Shown: one piece after another, positions 43,778-53,070 of the stretch
Layout: each line of letters opens with the position of its first letter
Numbering within the stretch: the stretch's first letter is position 1
DNA from: JBBSEX01 sp038239345
GTDB lineage: Bacteria > Acidobacteriota > Terriglobia > Bryobacterales > Bryobacteraceae
Length of the DNA: 64,000 nt
Direction: 5' to 3'
NCBI GenBank assembly: GCA_038239345.1
Contig: JBBSEX010000005.1
Location: forward strand, 62,001-126,000
The notes under the pieces: model-generated
Told to the model about the DNA's origin: nothing
Database searches by the model: none
What the model saw: only the letters and a program-made list of their open reading frames with translations
Made by a program: the position numbers and the translations under genes

Positions 43778-44721
43778 TCGACCCGCTTCCACGTCTTATC
43801 AGGATCGTAGCGGGTGACGGTGGTCAAGGCGTTTCTTCCCGCGCCCAGGTCCTTCTCAAAGATAATGCCGTCGTTACTGACGATGAAGGTATGGACGCCC
43901 GACGTCCCATATTTGTCGGGCCAGGCGACAATTCCAAATCCACCCATCAGGCATTTATTCACCATGAACTTGTGTTGCCCGGCCGGGGCGTTCGGCCCTT
44001 CTTCCTTCAAGACGCGGAAGTAATAACCGTGATACGGAGTAACCTTGCCGGCTGGAATCGACGTACCGTCGACACCGGCCATCGCAAACTCTTTCGGAAC
44101 CAAAGCCTTCGATCCGGCGCTGTCCCAATACAGACCATCTTGTTTGCCGGATGTACTCATCAGGTGTTCGGCGTATTCTAAAATTCCATCGCCATCGCGG
44201 TCCACCGTCGCGTATTGCAACTGCGCCTGGACGGCCGCCGCCAAAGTCTCCATTACGTTTAATTCGTTAGCTCCAATCATTCGGGCTCGCATTTCCGTTT
44301 GCCCCAACGACGCGTCGAAGGCCCACTTACCCTGCGAAGTTTTCACGATCGGTACGGGAAAGGGCCAATCCTGCGAACCAACCGCAAGAATCATCTGCCT
44401 GCTGTTGAATAGACCGGGCTCCAACTGGTGTTTGGAGCGAGCGAGCTTGGCAAACTGCGTTCGTTCTTCTTTATCCTGAGCCTGATTGCCAGTGCTTAGA
44501 ATCCCGCTGGCCGTTGCACCGAATAAGGAGTTCAGAGCGCTGGTATCGTTCTTTTCGGCAGCCTCAATGGCAGCTTGCGCGGCGGCTTCCGGGCTATCGA
44601 AAGTCTTCTGTCCAACTCCCGCGGCCTGACCAAACGAACGGGGCGAAAAACAAAGGACCATCGCCGAGCAGGCGACGATGGCCGTAAGAGTGGATAGAGA
44701 GGCGATAATCTTCATAGTCAT
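43774..44721 (-). CDS. DUF2950 family secreted protein
   Basis: Protein of 315 residues with a signal peptide (about 1-31, ending RSFGQA). Family signs: TFDSPEAAAQAAIEAAEKNDTSALNSLFG at the start, WPFPVPIVKTSQGKWAFDASLGQTEM, QLQYATVDRDGDGILEYAEHLMSTSGKQDGLYW, GYYFRVLKEEGPNAPAGQHKF and GGFGIVAWPDKYGTSGVHTFIVS. The GDGILEYAE stretch resembles an EF-hand-type Ca loop. DUF2950 proteins are found beside DUF3300 proteins in many Proteobacteria and Acidobacteriota; no function is known. It lies 2 bases after the DUF3300 stop, one operon. Confidence 0.88.
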   Translation of the reverse strand: MTMKIIASLSTLTAIVACSAMVLCFSPRSFGQAAGVGQKTFDSPEAAAQAAIEAAEKNDTSALNSLFGATASGILSTGNQAQDKEERTQFAKLARSKHQLEPGLFNSRQMILAVGSQDWPFPVPIVKTSQGKWAFDASLGQTEMRARMIGANELNVMETLAAAVQAQLQYATVDRDGDGILEYAEHLMSTSGKQDGLYWDSAGSKALVPKEFAMAGVDGTSIPAGKVTPYHGYYFRVLKEEGPNAPAGQHKFMVNKCLMGGFGIVAWPDKYGTSGVHTFIVSNDGIIFEKDLGAGRNALTTVTRYDPDKTWKRVD

Positions 44722-44723
44722 CT

Positions 44724-46181
44724 CTAACGTCTTCGCTCGCCGCCCGATGGACGCGGGGCGGAATTGTGCTGCTGCGGAGCGGCAGACTGCCGTGGCGCCG
44801 ACATGCGCGGAGCCTGTTGCGGAGCCGATTGCCTCTGTTGCTGTCGCTGCGGCTGTTGCTGCGGCTGTTGCTGTTGCTGCGGTTGGCGGTACGTGGGCTG
44901 CTGGCGTCCCATGCTCGAATACCCATGATCGCTTTCCATCCGGCTCCGATTCCCTTCATTCACTCCACCGAAGGCGCTATGATTGCCGCCGTTGTACGCG
45001 CCACCGGGATTGTTGGAGGAGCCTCCGGGATTGCGTGGCGATTCCGGTCTTGTATTCCCAGCCTGTGACCCGCGATATTGTCCACCGCTAGGGAAGCTGG
45101 GGCGAGTTGCTCCGGAAGGACGATTGAAATTGCCGTTGCCATTGCCGTTGAAGCGTTCCGGTGCCCGGCTGCCGGTATATCCGCCTCGATTATAGGCGCC
45201 GCCGTTAAATCTATTGGCAATACCGCGGTCCGCGTAAGGCACTCCCAGACGGTGATCGGGATTGTGCGCCCACACGCCATTGCCACGCCATCCTCCGCCG
45301 GAATGGTAGTCGTTGAACCGATAGCGATGGAAGAAATTGTTATTCACAATTATGGTCCGGTTATACCAGCTTGGACCCCAGCCCCAGCCGCCCCAACCGC
45401 CGTAGCCGCCAAACCAACCGCCCCAGTGAATGCCAGCGCCAAAGCCCAGAAAACCGGCAGTGACATACGGCGAAGGATAATACAACGCGGGGTATGGATA
45501 AGCTGGCGCGCCCCAAATATAAGAAGGATCGTACGTCGGCACATACACCACTTCCGGGTCGGCCGGCTGAATTTCGATTACCCGGCGGCTCTCCTGCTGT
45601 TCTTCCCTCACCACCTGCTGCGGGGTCGTCTGTAATTTGCCCGCGCTTTGAGCTTTCGAGCGCATCCGCTGTACGGCATCCATCACATCGCCTTGTTGGG
45701 ATAAAAACGCGTTGCCCAGATCAGTCGTCCAGCGTACGTCGGAAGTCAGCTTTTTGATGACATCGGGGAATGCCACCAGCGCTTGCACGCTAGGATCCCA
45801 ATTTTGCTGCTTGGCCGCGTCCATCAATTCCACACCCTGCAAACCGCGGTTCTGCGTCAACCATTGCGACAACTCCACAACTTCCAACGGATATGTGGTG
45901 GCCACCAATAGCTGGCCCAGCAAAGAATCCGGATAGAGAGCAATCGGAGCAACTAGACTGTCCAGTTGTTGCGGGGGCAACTTCGGAGCTTGCTGATCGC
46001 CGGGATCCTGCTGGTCGGGCGAACCTTGCCTATCCTGCTGGTTTGAGTAGTCCGGCCGGTCCTGCTGCTGCGATTGATCCTGGGGCGGCGGCTGGTCTTG
46101 CGCGAACAGCGCGGGCGCTCCGGATAGCAGAACGGAGCAGACGACGGCGAACCCAACACGGTGTAAATTGATTGATCTCAT
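44724..46181 (-). CDS. DUF3300 family secreted protein with low-complexity tail
   Basis: Protein of 485 residues with a signal peptide (about 1-27, ending ALFAQ). The DUF3300 domain (about 65-245) is plain: LPPQQLDSLVAPIALYPDSLLGQLLVATTYPLEVVELSQWL, then WDPSVQALVAFPDVIKKL and EIQPADPEVVYVPTYDPSYIWG. After it comes a Tyr/Gly/Trp-rich stretch and a long Gln/Asn/Ser/Arg-rich tail to the end (QQQQQPQQQPQ type), as often seen in this family. Presumed periplasmic or cell-surface; function unknown. The ATG at 46181 has GGAGG upstream; a longer start at 46217 reads the ribosome-site region. First gene of the DUF3300-DUF2950 pair. Confidence 0.88.
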   Translation of the reverse strand: MRSINLHRVGFAVVCSVLLSGAPALFAQDQPPPQDQSQQQDRPDYSNQQDRQGSPDQQDPGDQQAPKLPPQQLDSLVAPIALYPDSLLGQLLVATTYPLEVVELSQWLTQNRGLQGVELMDAAKQQNWDPSVQALVAFPDVIKKLTSDVRWTTDLGNAFLSQQGDVMDAVQRMRSKAQSAGKLQTTPQQVVREEQQESRRVIEIQPADPEVVYVPTYDPSYIWGAPAYPYPALYYPSPYVTAGFLGFGAGIHWGGWFGGYGGWGGWGWGPSWYNRTIIVNNNFFHRYRFNDYHSGGGWRGNGVWAHNPDHRLGVPYADRGIANRFNGGAYNRGGYTGSRAPERFNGNGNGNFNRPSGATRPSFPSGGQYRGSQAGNTRPESPRNPGGSSNNPGGAYNGGNHSAFGGVNEGNRSRMESDHGYSSMGRQQPTYRQPQQQQQPQQQPQRQQQRQSAPQQAPRMSAPRQSAAPQQHNSAPRPSGGERRR

Positions 46182-46282
46182 GGCGTTTTCGCCTCCTGGG
46201 AGCACTTCGCTCTCCATATATAGAGATGAAGCCGATGCCTTATCGGTTACGTTTTAACCCGCAACAACAGCGCGCCGGCACA

Positions 46283-47005
46283 TTAAGTTGCCTTTAGGAG
46301 TTCTTCGCCATACAGCGCGCCTTGCGGAGTTTCCTCGTGTTTAAAGAACACATACACATCCTTACCCGAAGCCAGCAGGCGCGACGTTTTGGCACGGATT
46401 TCAGCGCGTTCTTCCACCGAATAGTCCGACTTTCGCAACCTGAAATACGCAAACGGCGCGGTAATTACTTCGGGAATTTCCAGCGTATCGGACTCCGCTA
46501 AACACAGCCCCACTCCATGCTTCTGGAGAAGATCATAGACCTCCGCCGTCAGCCACGACGTGTTGCGAAACTCAAAGGCATGGAGGATGTCGCCGGGCAA
46601 TTGCGGCAGGAAAGAAGCCAGCAAACCGGCATCGCATTTGAAGTTGGGCGGCAGTTGAAATAGCACCGGACCCATCCTTCGCGCCGTGCGTAACGGGTCG
46701 ATCGCCTTAAAAAACACGGCGGTGAATTCCGACTCTTGCAACCTGTTGAAGTGGGTAATGCGCTGATGCGCTTTCGGGCAGAAGACAAAGCCATCGGGAG
46801 TTGCCCTTACCCAATTTTCCAGCGTACTGGCCGACGGGAGCCGGCGAAAGGTATAGTTCACCTCGACGCTATTCAGGCGGCTCGCATAGTGGTTCAGGAA
46901 GCCCTTGGAGGCCAACTTTTGCGGATAAAAATCGGGTTTCCAACTGGCGTAAGCGAATCCTGAAGTGCCGCAATAGAGTGTAGCCACCGGACCATTGCAG
47001 CACAA
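46283..47005 (-). CDS. DUF72 family TIM-barrel protein (short form)
   Basis: Protein of 240 residues: LYCGTSGFAYASWKPDFYP, LNSVEVNYTFRRLPSASTLENWV, FVFCPKAHQRITH, GPVLFQLPPNFKCDAGLLASFL and FAYFRLRKSDYSVEE. Same family as 16594-17499 but about 60 residues shorter and lacking the HTFVVTNND strand in the same form (YVFFKHEETPQGALY instead), so the two are separate subfamilies rather than recent duplicates. It starts directly after the HtrA gene stop on the same strand. Confidence 0.85.
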   Translation of the reverse strand: MCCNGPVATLYCGTSGFAYASWKPDFYPQKLASKGFLNHYASRLNSVEVNYTFRRLPSASTLENWVRATPDGFVFCPKAHQRITHFNRLQESEFTAVFFKAIDPLRTARRMGPVLFQLPPNFKCDAGLLASFLPQLPGDILHAFEFRNTSWLTAEVYDLLQKHGVGLCLAESDTLEIPEVITAPFAYFRLRKSDYSVEERAEIRAKTSRLLASGKDVYVFFKHEETPQGALYGEELLKAT

Positions 47006-48154
47006 CTATTGCCGTTCGTCCGATTCGCCCAGCTTCACCTTCAGCGTTACCGGCTTGCCGCCGCGGGAGACGGTGAGTTCCAGCGTATCGCCAGGATGTC
47101 TGTGCGCCAGAGTGCGGCTGATGGCGTCATTGCGGTCCGCCGGCTTGCCGTCGATGGCCGTAATGTAATCGCCGCCAACGCCGACCTGTTGATTGCCGAT
47201 CACCACCACCTGCTTGGCGCCACGGAATCCGGCTTTTTCGGCGGCCGATCCGCGAGCCACTTCCTGCACCAGCAATCCCGCTTGCGCCGGCAGTTCCAGT
47301 GCCTCAGCCATGTCGGCGGGAATGTACACCACCGTCACCCCAAGCCGTGGGCGTTTGAAACTGCGGCCTGCCTGATAATCGTCGAGCATCGTCTTCGCTC
47401 TATTAATAGGACTGGCAAAACCGATTCCCACACTGCCACCATTAGGCCCATAAATCGCGGTGTTGATGCCGATCACGTTGCCTTGCGAATCGAGCAGCGG
47501 TCCGCCGCTATTGCCGGAATTGATGGAAGCATCGGTCTGAATCATGCCTTCCAATCCCTGATTATTTTCGCTATTGATATTGCGATTTAACGCGCTGACG
47601 ACGCCTGTGGTCAGTGTTCCGTCGAGTCCAAAGGGATTGCCGATGGCCAGCGTCTTTTGCCCCACCTGCAAATGATCGGAGTCGGCCAGGTGCAGGAATG
47701 GAAGCTTCTTGGCGACGGTGATCCGGATCAGCGCCAGATCATCCTGCTGATCGCGCACCAGAATTTCGGCTTTGTGAACGGTGTGATCGGGCAGCGTTAC
47801 CTCCACCTGATTGCTGCCGGAAATGACATGATGATTGGTCAGGATGCGGCCATCGCCGTCGATGATGAAACCCGAACCGAGCGCGCTTTCGGGATATACT
47901 TCCATGAACCAATTGCGGCGATAGACGGTACTGGTGATATAAACCGTGGCCTCACGGGCCATCTTGTAGATTTCGATATTGTTGAGTTCGTCGGCGCCAA
48001 GACCGGCGGTGCGCGCCGAATCCGGCGAAGCCCATAGCCTGCCGGCCCTGGCGATGGGGCGAATCACGCGGCCGAAATCCCATCCAGCCCTGGAAGTTAC
48101 GTAAACGAACCCAATCAGAATTACCGCCGCCCACAATAAAACTCGCGTCTTCAT
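47006..48154 (-). CDS. Trypsin-like serine protease with PDZ domain (HtrA/DegP family)
   Basis: Membrane-anchored protease of 382 residues: N-terminal helix (about 4-20), trypsin-like domain and one PDZ domain (about 285-375, LLVQEVARGSAAEKAGFRG). The triad is His109 (LTNHHVISG), Asp139 (QQDDLALIRI) and Ser216 (GNSGGPLL). It probably degrades or refolds damaged envelope proteins in the periplasm. It overlaps coaE by 4 bases and abuts the DUF72 gene, so it is in the middle of a tight minus-strand run folD-coaE-htrA-DUF72. Confidence 0.92.
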   Translation of the reverse strand: MKTRVLLWAAVILIGFVYVTSRAGWDFGRVIRPIARAGRLWASPDSARTAGLGADELNNIEIYKMAREATVYITSTVYRRNWFMEVYPESALGSGFIIDGDGRILTNHHVISGSNQVEVTLPDHTVHKAEILVRDQQDDLALIRITVAKKLPFLHLADSDHLQVGQKTLAIGNPFGLDGTLTTGVVSALNRNINSENNQGLEGMIQTDASINSGNSGGPLLDSQGNVIGINTAIYGPNGGSVGIGFASPINRAKTMLDDYQAGRSFKRPRLGVTVVYIPADMAEALELPAQAGLLVQEVARGSAAEKAGFRGAKQVVVIGNQQVGVGGDYITAIDGKPADRNDAISRTLAHRHPGDTLELTVSRGGKPVTLKVKLGESDERQ

Positions 48155-48762
48155 TCCGTTAAACTCCGCAGCGACTGATTCACCTCTCGCGTTTGTTCGA
48201 TGGTGCTCTCTTTCGTGCCCGATGTATCGACGACGTAGTGCGCGTAGGGGATTTTTTCGCTCAAAGGCATTTGCCTGCTCAAACGTTCCTGTACTTCTTC
48301 ACGGCTCAAGTTATCGCGATGCATGGATCGTTCAATCTGTTGTTCCATGGTGCAAATCGCCAGGATAAGCCGGTCAAACTTAGTGTGGCTCCCTGTTTCA
48401 ATCAGTATCGCAGCTTCCACAATGGCGATTCCCTGCGGCTGGCGCAGCCAAAAGTCGCGTAGAAGTTGTTGCTGCCGCGCTTGAACCGGTGGGTGCACGA
48501 AACCATTCAAGATTGCCAGCTTTTCTGGATTTCCAAAAACCACCGCGCCCAGTTTACGCCGATCGATGGTGCCATCGGGCTGGAGAATTTCAGCTCCAAA
48601 CTCGCGGATCACCGGCCCGTAAGCCTCCTTGCACGGCATCAGAACCTGATGTCCAAGCTCATCTGCTTTAATCAGAAAACAACCCAATTCCACCAACGCC
48701 TGACCAACAAAACTCTTTCCGCTAGCCAACCCGCCGGTGAGCCCTACTTTTAATCCCGGCAT
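48151..48762 (-). CDS. coaE: Dephospho-CoA kinase
   Basis: P-loop kinase of 203 residues making CoA from dephospho-CoA and ATP, the last step of CoA synthesis, in the cytoplasm. GLTGGLASGKSFVGQALVELG is the P-loop region with the family's GGIGSGKS-type turn (here GGLASGKS), followed by IKADELGHQVL, the lid helix and VEAAILIETG (VDVPLLFE-type strand). Near the end, DNLSREEVQERLSRQMPLSEK is family-specific. The start lies 2 bases after folD's stop. Confidence 0.93.
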   Translation of the reverse strand: MPGLKVGLTGGLASGKSFVGQALVELGCFLIKADELGHQVLMPCKEAYGPVIREFGAEILQPDGTIDRRKLGAVVFGNPEKLAILNGFVHPPVQARQQQLLRDFWLRQPQGIAIVEAAILIETGSHTKFDRLILAICTMEQQIERSMHRDNLSREEVQERLSRQMPLSEKIPYAHYVVDTSGTKESTIEQTREVNQSLRSLTE

Positions 48763-48764
48763 CG

Positions 48765-49679
48765 TTAGCGGGCTTTCCGCTCGGCCAGAGACACCGTGTT
48801 GGCCATCAACATCGCGATGGTCAACGGTCCGACACCGCCCGGGACCGGAGTGTATGCGCTGGATCTGGAAACCATCGCGAAAGGCTCGGCATCTCCTACC
48901 AGAATTGTTCCAGTGCGTTCAAACTGCGCGAGTTTTTCCGGTGAATTGCGCAAGATGCGCTCCGCTTCCAGGCGATCGGTGATGCGATTCATTCCCACGT
49001 CGATCACCACCGCGCCCTCGCGAATGAAATCCTCCGTTACCATCCCGGCGCGGCCGATGGCGGCAATTAGAATATCGGCCCGGCGGGCTTCTTCAGCAAG
49101 ATTTACTGTCTTTGAATGACAGATGGTTACCGTCGCGTTTTCCTGCAGCAGCATCAGCGCCATCGGTTTACCCACAATGTCGCTTCGCCCAATCACCACG
49201 GCGCGGCGGCCTGAAACCGGAATCTGATATCTCTTCAAAAGTTCCATGATCCCGGCGGGCGTGCAAGCTCGTGGACCAGGCCTGCCCGCCACAAGGTTGC
49301 CGACATTCAATGGGTGAAAACCGTCGGCATCTTTATCGGCGGCTACCGCTTCCAGCACGCGGCGGGAATCCACTTGCGGCGGCAGAGGCATCTGAATCAG
49401 AATTCCATTGATCTCCGGACGGTGATTCAAGTCCTCCACGATGGCCAGTAATTCTTCGGTGGTCATCGTGTCGGGCGGCGTGATCTTCTCGCTTAGAATT
49501 CCCAGATCGGCGCAGGCTTTCACTTTGGCGCGAACATAAACAGCGGAAGCCGGATTATCGCCGACCAGCACCACTGCCAAGCCTGGAGTATGCCCGGAAC
49601 GCGACAGGGCTTCGATTCGCGGCTTCAGTTCGGCCAGAATCTGATCGCGGACCTTCGTGCCATTGAGGATACTGGACAT
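48765..49679 (-). CDS. folD: Bifunctional methylenetetrahydrofolate dehydrogenase/cyclohydrolase
   Basis: Cytoplasmic one-carbon enzyme of 304 residues. It interconverts 5,10-methylene- and 10-formyl-THF using NADP. Motifs: GHTPGLAVVLVGDNPASAVYVRAKVKAC, NGILIQMPLPPQVDSRRVLEAV, GRPGPRACTPAGIMELLKRY, RRAVVIGRSDIVGKPMALMLLQ and PVPGGVGPLTIAMLMANT, with the catalytic Lys in YVRAKVKACADLG. First gene of the run with coaE, protease and DUF72. Confidence 0.95.
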   Translation of the reverse strand: MSSILNGTKVRDQILAELKPRIEALSRSGHTPGLAVVLVGDNPASAVYVRAKVKACADLGILSEKITPPDTMTTEELLAIVEDLNHRPEINGILIQMPLPPQVDSRRVLEAVAADKDADGFHPLNVGNLVAGRPGPRACTPAGIMELLKRYQIPVSGRRAVVIGRSDIVGKPMALMLLQENATVTICHSKTVNLAEEARRADILIAAIGRAGMVTEDFIREGAVVIDVGMNRITDRLEAERILRNSPEKLAQFERTGTILVGDAEPFAMVSRSSAYTPVPGGVGPLTIAMLMANTVSLAERKAR

Positions 49680-49716
49680 TCCTCCGCAGAATAGCAGAGG
49701 CCACAGCCCGGTTTCG

Positions 49717-51135
49717 CTAGAGTCGATCGCGCGAAGATGCTATCGCGGCTACGCGATCGGCCATGCGCAAGCGATACACCACGGCCCCGGCGACGATGGT
49801 GGCGAAGGCCGACAACGTCACAACCGGCTTCAGAAATATTCCGAAAACGGTGATCCAAATCGCCATCACGATGAAGAAAACGGGGATCAACGGATAGGCG
49901 AAGTTTACGACGCGCAATTTCTTCCAACCTTCCCGGCGGCGGAAGATAAACAGCGAAGCAACCGACATGGCGGCGAAGAAATTCAGGGTGAAGCCGATAT
50001 AGAGAATCAACTGCTGAAAGGGCAGCGCCGTCATCAGCATGGTGCAGACGGCCTGCGCCAAAATAGCCACTACCGGGGTGTGCCAACGCGGATGCACAGA
50101 GGCGGCCGAGGAAAAGAAGGCGCCGTTTTTAGCCATTGCGTATGACACCCGCGGTCCGATGGTAACCATCGCCGATACCGTGGACATCAGCGAAATCGCC
50201 ATTAGAGCGCTGAAGATTCCCGCCGTCTGCGGGCCGAATAATCGAACGGCGCTAACCGATCCAACGGCGAGAACGCCTTTCAGGGCTTCAAGCGGTACGC
50301 CGTAGATGAAAACAATGTTCAATCCGATGTACAGCAGCGCCACGATCAACGTGCCGATGGCGAGAGCGGCGGGTAGCGTTCGGGCTGGCGAACGCAACTC
50401 CTCGGCGACGTATGTTGCGGCGTTCCAACCACTGTAGGCCAGATAGATGAAGCAGAGGCTGATCGCGAATTGCGAGAACAGCGGCGTGGTGCTGGTGCGC
50501 ACCGCGGGCATCGAGAAATGCGACCAATCCCCGCCGCCAAACCCAACCCCCAGAACGATGAACGCCAGGATTACGAGTACCTTCAGTCCGGTGAGCAGGT
50601 TCTGGACTTTGGCGACGCGCTGCACGCCGATGCAATTTAAAGCCGTAAAGACCGCCACCAGCACGCAGGCTACGATTTGGGCGCCGCCAATGCGGATGGT
50701 CCAGTCACCCGACCCGAGTAGAGCTGGAGCGTTCTGTTGTTTCAACTGCGGGAAAAAATAGCCGAGATAATCGGAGAACGCCAGGGCAGCGGCGGCAATG
50801 GGCGCAGAGAATCCGGCGAAGAACGATCCCCATCCCGTCATGAAGCCCCAGGTGGGTCCGTAAGCCTGCGTCAGGTAGACGTATTCGCCGCCGGAACTTG
50901 GAAAATTGATCCCCAATTCGGAGTAGCAGAAGGCTCCTGCCAGAGCGCAAACCGCACCGACAAACCAGCACAGCAGGACGAGTTGCGGCGTGCCAAGATC
51001 ACCCGCAAGGAAGCCGGTGGTGGTGAAGATTCCCGTTCCCACCATGTTCGACACGACAAGCGCCGTTGCGCTTACGAGCCCGATTTGGCGGAGGAGCGAC
51101 GGCTTATTCGTGGTCGGGCTGGTGGCTGCTGGCAC
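49717..51135 (-). CDS. APC-family amino acid permease
   Basis: Membrane transporter of 472 residues with about 12 helices: LVVSNMVGTGIFTTTGFLAGDLG (the APC G-x-G-I-F substrate motif), SELGINFPSSGGEYVYLTQAYGP, AYSGWNAATYVAEELRSPARTLP and VSYAMAKNGAFFSSAASVHPRWHTP. Family members exchange or import amino acids or polyamines; which one is not clear. Transcribed alone by the spacing (37 bases to folD downstream, 31 to the thiol protein upstream). Confidence 0.88.
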   Translation of the reverse strand: MPAATSPTTNKPSLLRQIGLVSATALVVSNMVGTGIFTTTGFLAGDLGTPQLVLLCWFVGAVCALAGAFCYSELGINFPSSGGEYVYLTQAYGPTWGFMTGWGSFFAGFSAPIAAAALAFSDYLGYFFPQLKQQNAPALLGSGDWTIRIGGAQIVACVLVAVFTALNCIGVQRVAKVQNLLTGLKVLVILAFIVLGVGFGGGDWSHFSMPAVRTSTTPLFSQFAISLCFIYLAYSGWNAATYVAEELRSPARTLPAALAIGTLIVALLYIGLNIVFIYGVPLEALKGVLAVGSVSAVRLFGPQTAGIFSALMAISLMSTVSAMVTIGPRVSYAMAKNGAFFSSAASVHPRWHTPVVAILAQAVCTMLMTALPFQQLILYIGFTLNFFAAMSVASLFIFRRREGWKKLRVVNFAYPLIPVFFIVMAIWITVFGIFLKPVVTLSAFATIVAGAVVYRLRMADRVAAIASSRDRL

Positions 51136-51166
51136 TTAGGAGATATTGTACGCCAGCCGGCCCGGT

Positions 51167-51745
51167 TTAGTGCTTTCGTACAACGGCGGATGCCGAGGTC
51201 GCCGGACGCTTCGTTGTTGTAACGGCGCCGGGCTCCTTCAGCAAAGCCTCAATCTGCGTTCGCAAACTGGTTTCATCCTGCAGCTTCTCATCACCCGTTG
51301 GCGGCGACTGGGCGCGGATCACACCCTTCTTATCGATCAGCACAATTTGCGGCACAACGAAGCGATCCATCACCGAGAGTTGCAGGTATTCCATGACGGC
51401 CTGCCGTCCCGCGTACCCTACTGGATAGCCGACTTTATAGTCACGCGAAAAGTCCGATACAAGTTGATCGTTGGCATCGTTGAAGGCGATCCCCAGTGGC
51501 TGGAAACCTTTCGCGCCCAATTCCGTACCAAGCTTCGTTAACATCTGCGATGCGTGCTGGCAATGGGGGCAAGTGGTGTAAAGGAACTCAACCACAATCA
51601 CCTTCCCCTTATAGCTGGCGAGGTTAATTGGCTTCCCGCCAGGAAGGAAATATTTGAAGTCGTCCATTGGTCGCGGGACCGTCGCGGCCGGGACGGCAGC
51701 GGCGGAGGTTAGAAAAAGGACGGCAAGGGCAGCCATGTAGCGCAT
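51167..51745 (-). CDS. Secreted TlpA/peroxiredoxin-like thiol protein
   Basis: Protein of 192 residues with a signal peptide (about 1-20, AAAVPA). The thioredoxin fold has GKVIVVEFLYTTCPHCQHASQMLTKL, where CPHC is the redox pair, then FQPLGIAFNDANDQLVSDFSRDYKVGYPVGYAG and PQIVLIDKKGVIRAQSPPTG. Periplasmic thiol-disulfide exchange likely. It is the third TlpA-like protein with a CxxC pair in this window. Confidence 0.85.
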   Translation of the reverse strand: MRYMAALAVLFLTSAAAVPAATVPRPMDDFKYFLPGGKPINLASYKGKVIVVEFLYTTCPHCQHASQMLTKLGTELGAKGFQPLGIAFNDANDQLVSDFSRDYKVGYPVGYAGRQAVMEYLQLSVMDRFVVPQIVLIDKKGVIRAQSPPTGDEKLQDETSLRTQIEALLKEPGAVTTTKRPATSASAVVRKH

Positions 51746-51778
51746 ATGTTTTCAGTTTAACCAATCCTTTCGCTGAAT

Positions 51779-52990
51779 TTATTTCAATCCTTCAATCGAC
51801 GAAACGCGGGTCCCTTCGCGGTGCAGGATGAACCGGCCGGAATCGCCCACGCCTGTCACCTCATCGGCCGTCTTCGATGCCACGGTCATCGTTTTCCACT
51901 TGCTCTTGAGAATACGCTGATACAGCTCAAAGTAGCTCCGTGCCGCATCCTCCGTCTCCCATACAGACGCATACGCCAGCACCGGATACTTCAACTTTTT
52001 GTGTTCCCACAAATCGAACGATCCCGCTTTCCAGGATGGTGCTGTCGAGTTCGCCTCCGCTTCCGACGTGTGCTGGCGCAGCAGTATGGAATGGTCTAAT
52101 TCCCCAAAGCTTCCACCGGCGATTTTGCGAAACGCACGGTGGCCGGGAATCCCCGGAGGGTCCACGTCGCCGCCTTCGACATGCGAAAGGTATTTCTCAG
52201 GATGAATGATCTGCTGCGAATTCTCCGGCGGATCGCGGAACACCTGGCTAAACGCTTCGCCTCCCTTCGCCTTGAAGACAGCGTCTTGAAAAATCAGCCC
52301 GCGAGTATAAGGAAACACCAGCGATTCGCGTAAATAGGGTTGCGACTTGGCGAACACCGGGTATTGAGAAGACGATGTCATGGAGGACGCGGTCATCGTC
52401 TCCATCACAGCTGGCGACACCTCGGCGGGCCCACCTGACTTCAGCGATTCGTAAGCCCACATCAGCCACGTCGCCTGGCCTTCCATCACGGCCTGCCGCG
52501 CGGTGGAGGAATCATCTGACTTCGCTCCGCGTTTGATATACTTCCCCAGCGGATAATTCTGATCGGCTAAGGCGTGCGCCAACTCGTGGACAAGAGCGAT
52601 CTCGCCTTCCTTGTCATCCGCGGCGGACTCCAAAATATACAGCCGTTTCTTGTTGTAGTCGTAAAATGCGGCAGTCTGCTCACTCACCAGATCCAAGGTG
52701 GATTGCGCCATGTCGAAATCCCGCGGAACCAGGCCAAACATCTTTAAGGCCGTCTCCTGGACGTGCATCTCCTCAGGGGACGTAACTTCTTTCATCCGCT
52801 TTTCGACGAAGACGCGAAATTGATCTTTCCCCATCACGGCGGCCGGCACTTTCTTGGACGCCTTCCAGCCGGTGATTCTACTGAGATCGAGTACGATGCC
52901 GTCGATTTGGCCGAAGAGCCCGCCAGTTTCTCCATTCGCCGCAGCCAGTGCAACAAACGAGAGAACGATCCGCGCTGACAGTATCGACAT
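51779..52990 (-). CDS. Secreted HExxH putative metallopeptidase, unknown family
   Basis: Protein of 403 residues with a signal peptide (about 1-20). It carries the zinc motif His135-Glu136-Leu-Ala-His139 in GEIALVHELAHALADQNYPLG, with the preceding AAFYDYNKKRLYIL strand typical of secreted gluzincin-like domains. A later Glu (YESLKSG or QAVMEGQATWLMW, where EGQAT follows about 30 residues on) is a good third ligand. The C-terminal 150 residues (DLWEHKKLKYPVLAYASVWETEDAARSYFEL) are of unknown kind. Likely a secreted protease, but no named family is recognised. ATG at 52990. Confidence 0.65.
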   Translation of the reverse strand: MSILSARIVLSFVALAAANGETGGLFGQIDGIVLDLSRITGWKASKKVPAAVMGKDQFRVFVEKRMKEVTSPEEMHVQETALKMFGLVPRDFDMAQSTLDLVSEQTAAFYDYNKKRLYILESAADDKEGEIALVHELAHALADQNYPLGKYIKRGAKSDDSSTARQAVMEGQATWLMWAYESLKSGGPAEVSPAVMETMTASSMTSSSQYPVFAKSQPYLRESLVFPYTRGLIFQDAVFKAKGGEAFSQVFRDPPENSQQIIHPEKYLSHVEGGDVDPPGIPGHRAFRKIAGGSFGELDHSILLRQHTSEAEANSTAPSWKAGSFDLWEHKKLKYPVLAYASVWETEDAARSYFELYQRILKSKWKTMTVASKTADEVTGVGDSGRFILHREGTRVSSIEGLK

Positions 52991-53070
52991 CCCTTAACTG
53001 TACTCATTACCGACGCGTTTTGACTAATACCGGCGTTGATTTGCTACTATGGCGGCGCAGCAAGCCGGTG

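Noticed and set aside
44750..44890. Repeated GCTGTTGCTGC-type text
   Set aside because: It encodes the Gln-rich tail of the DUF3300 protein; it is coding low complexity, not a satellite or CRISPR.
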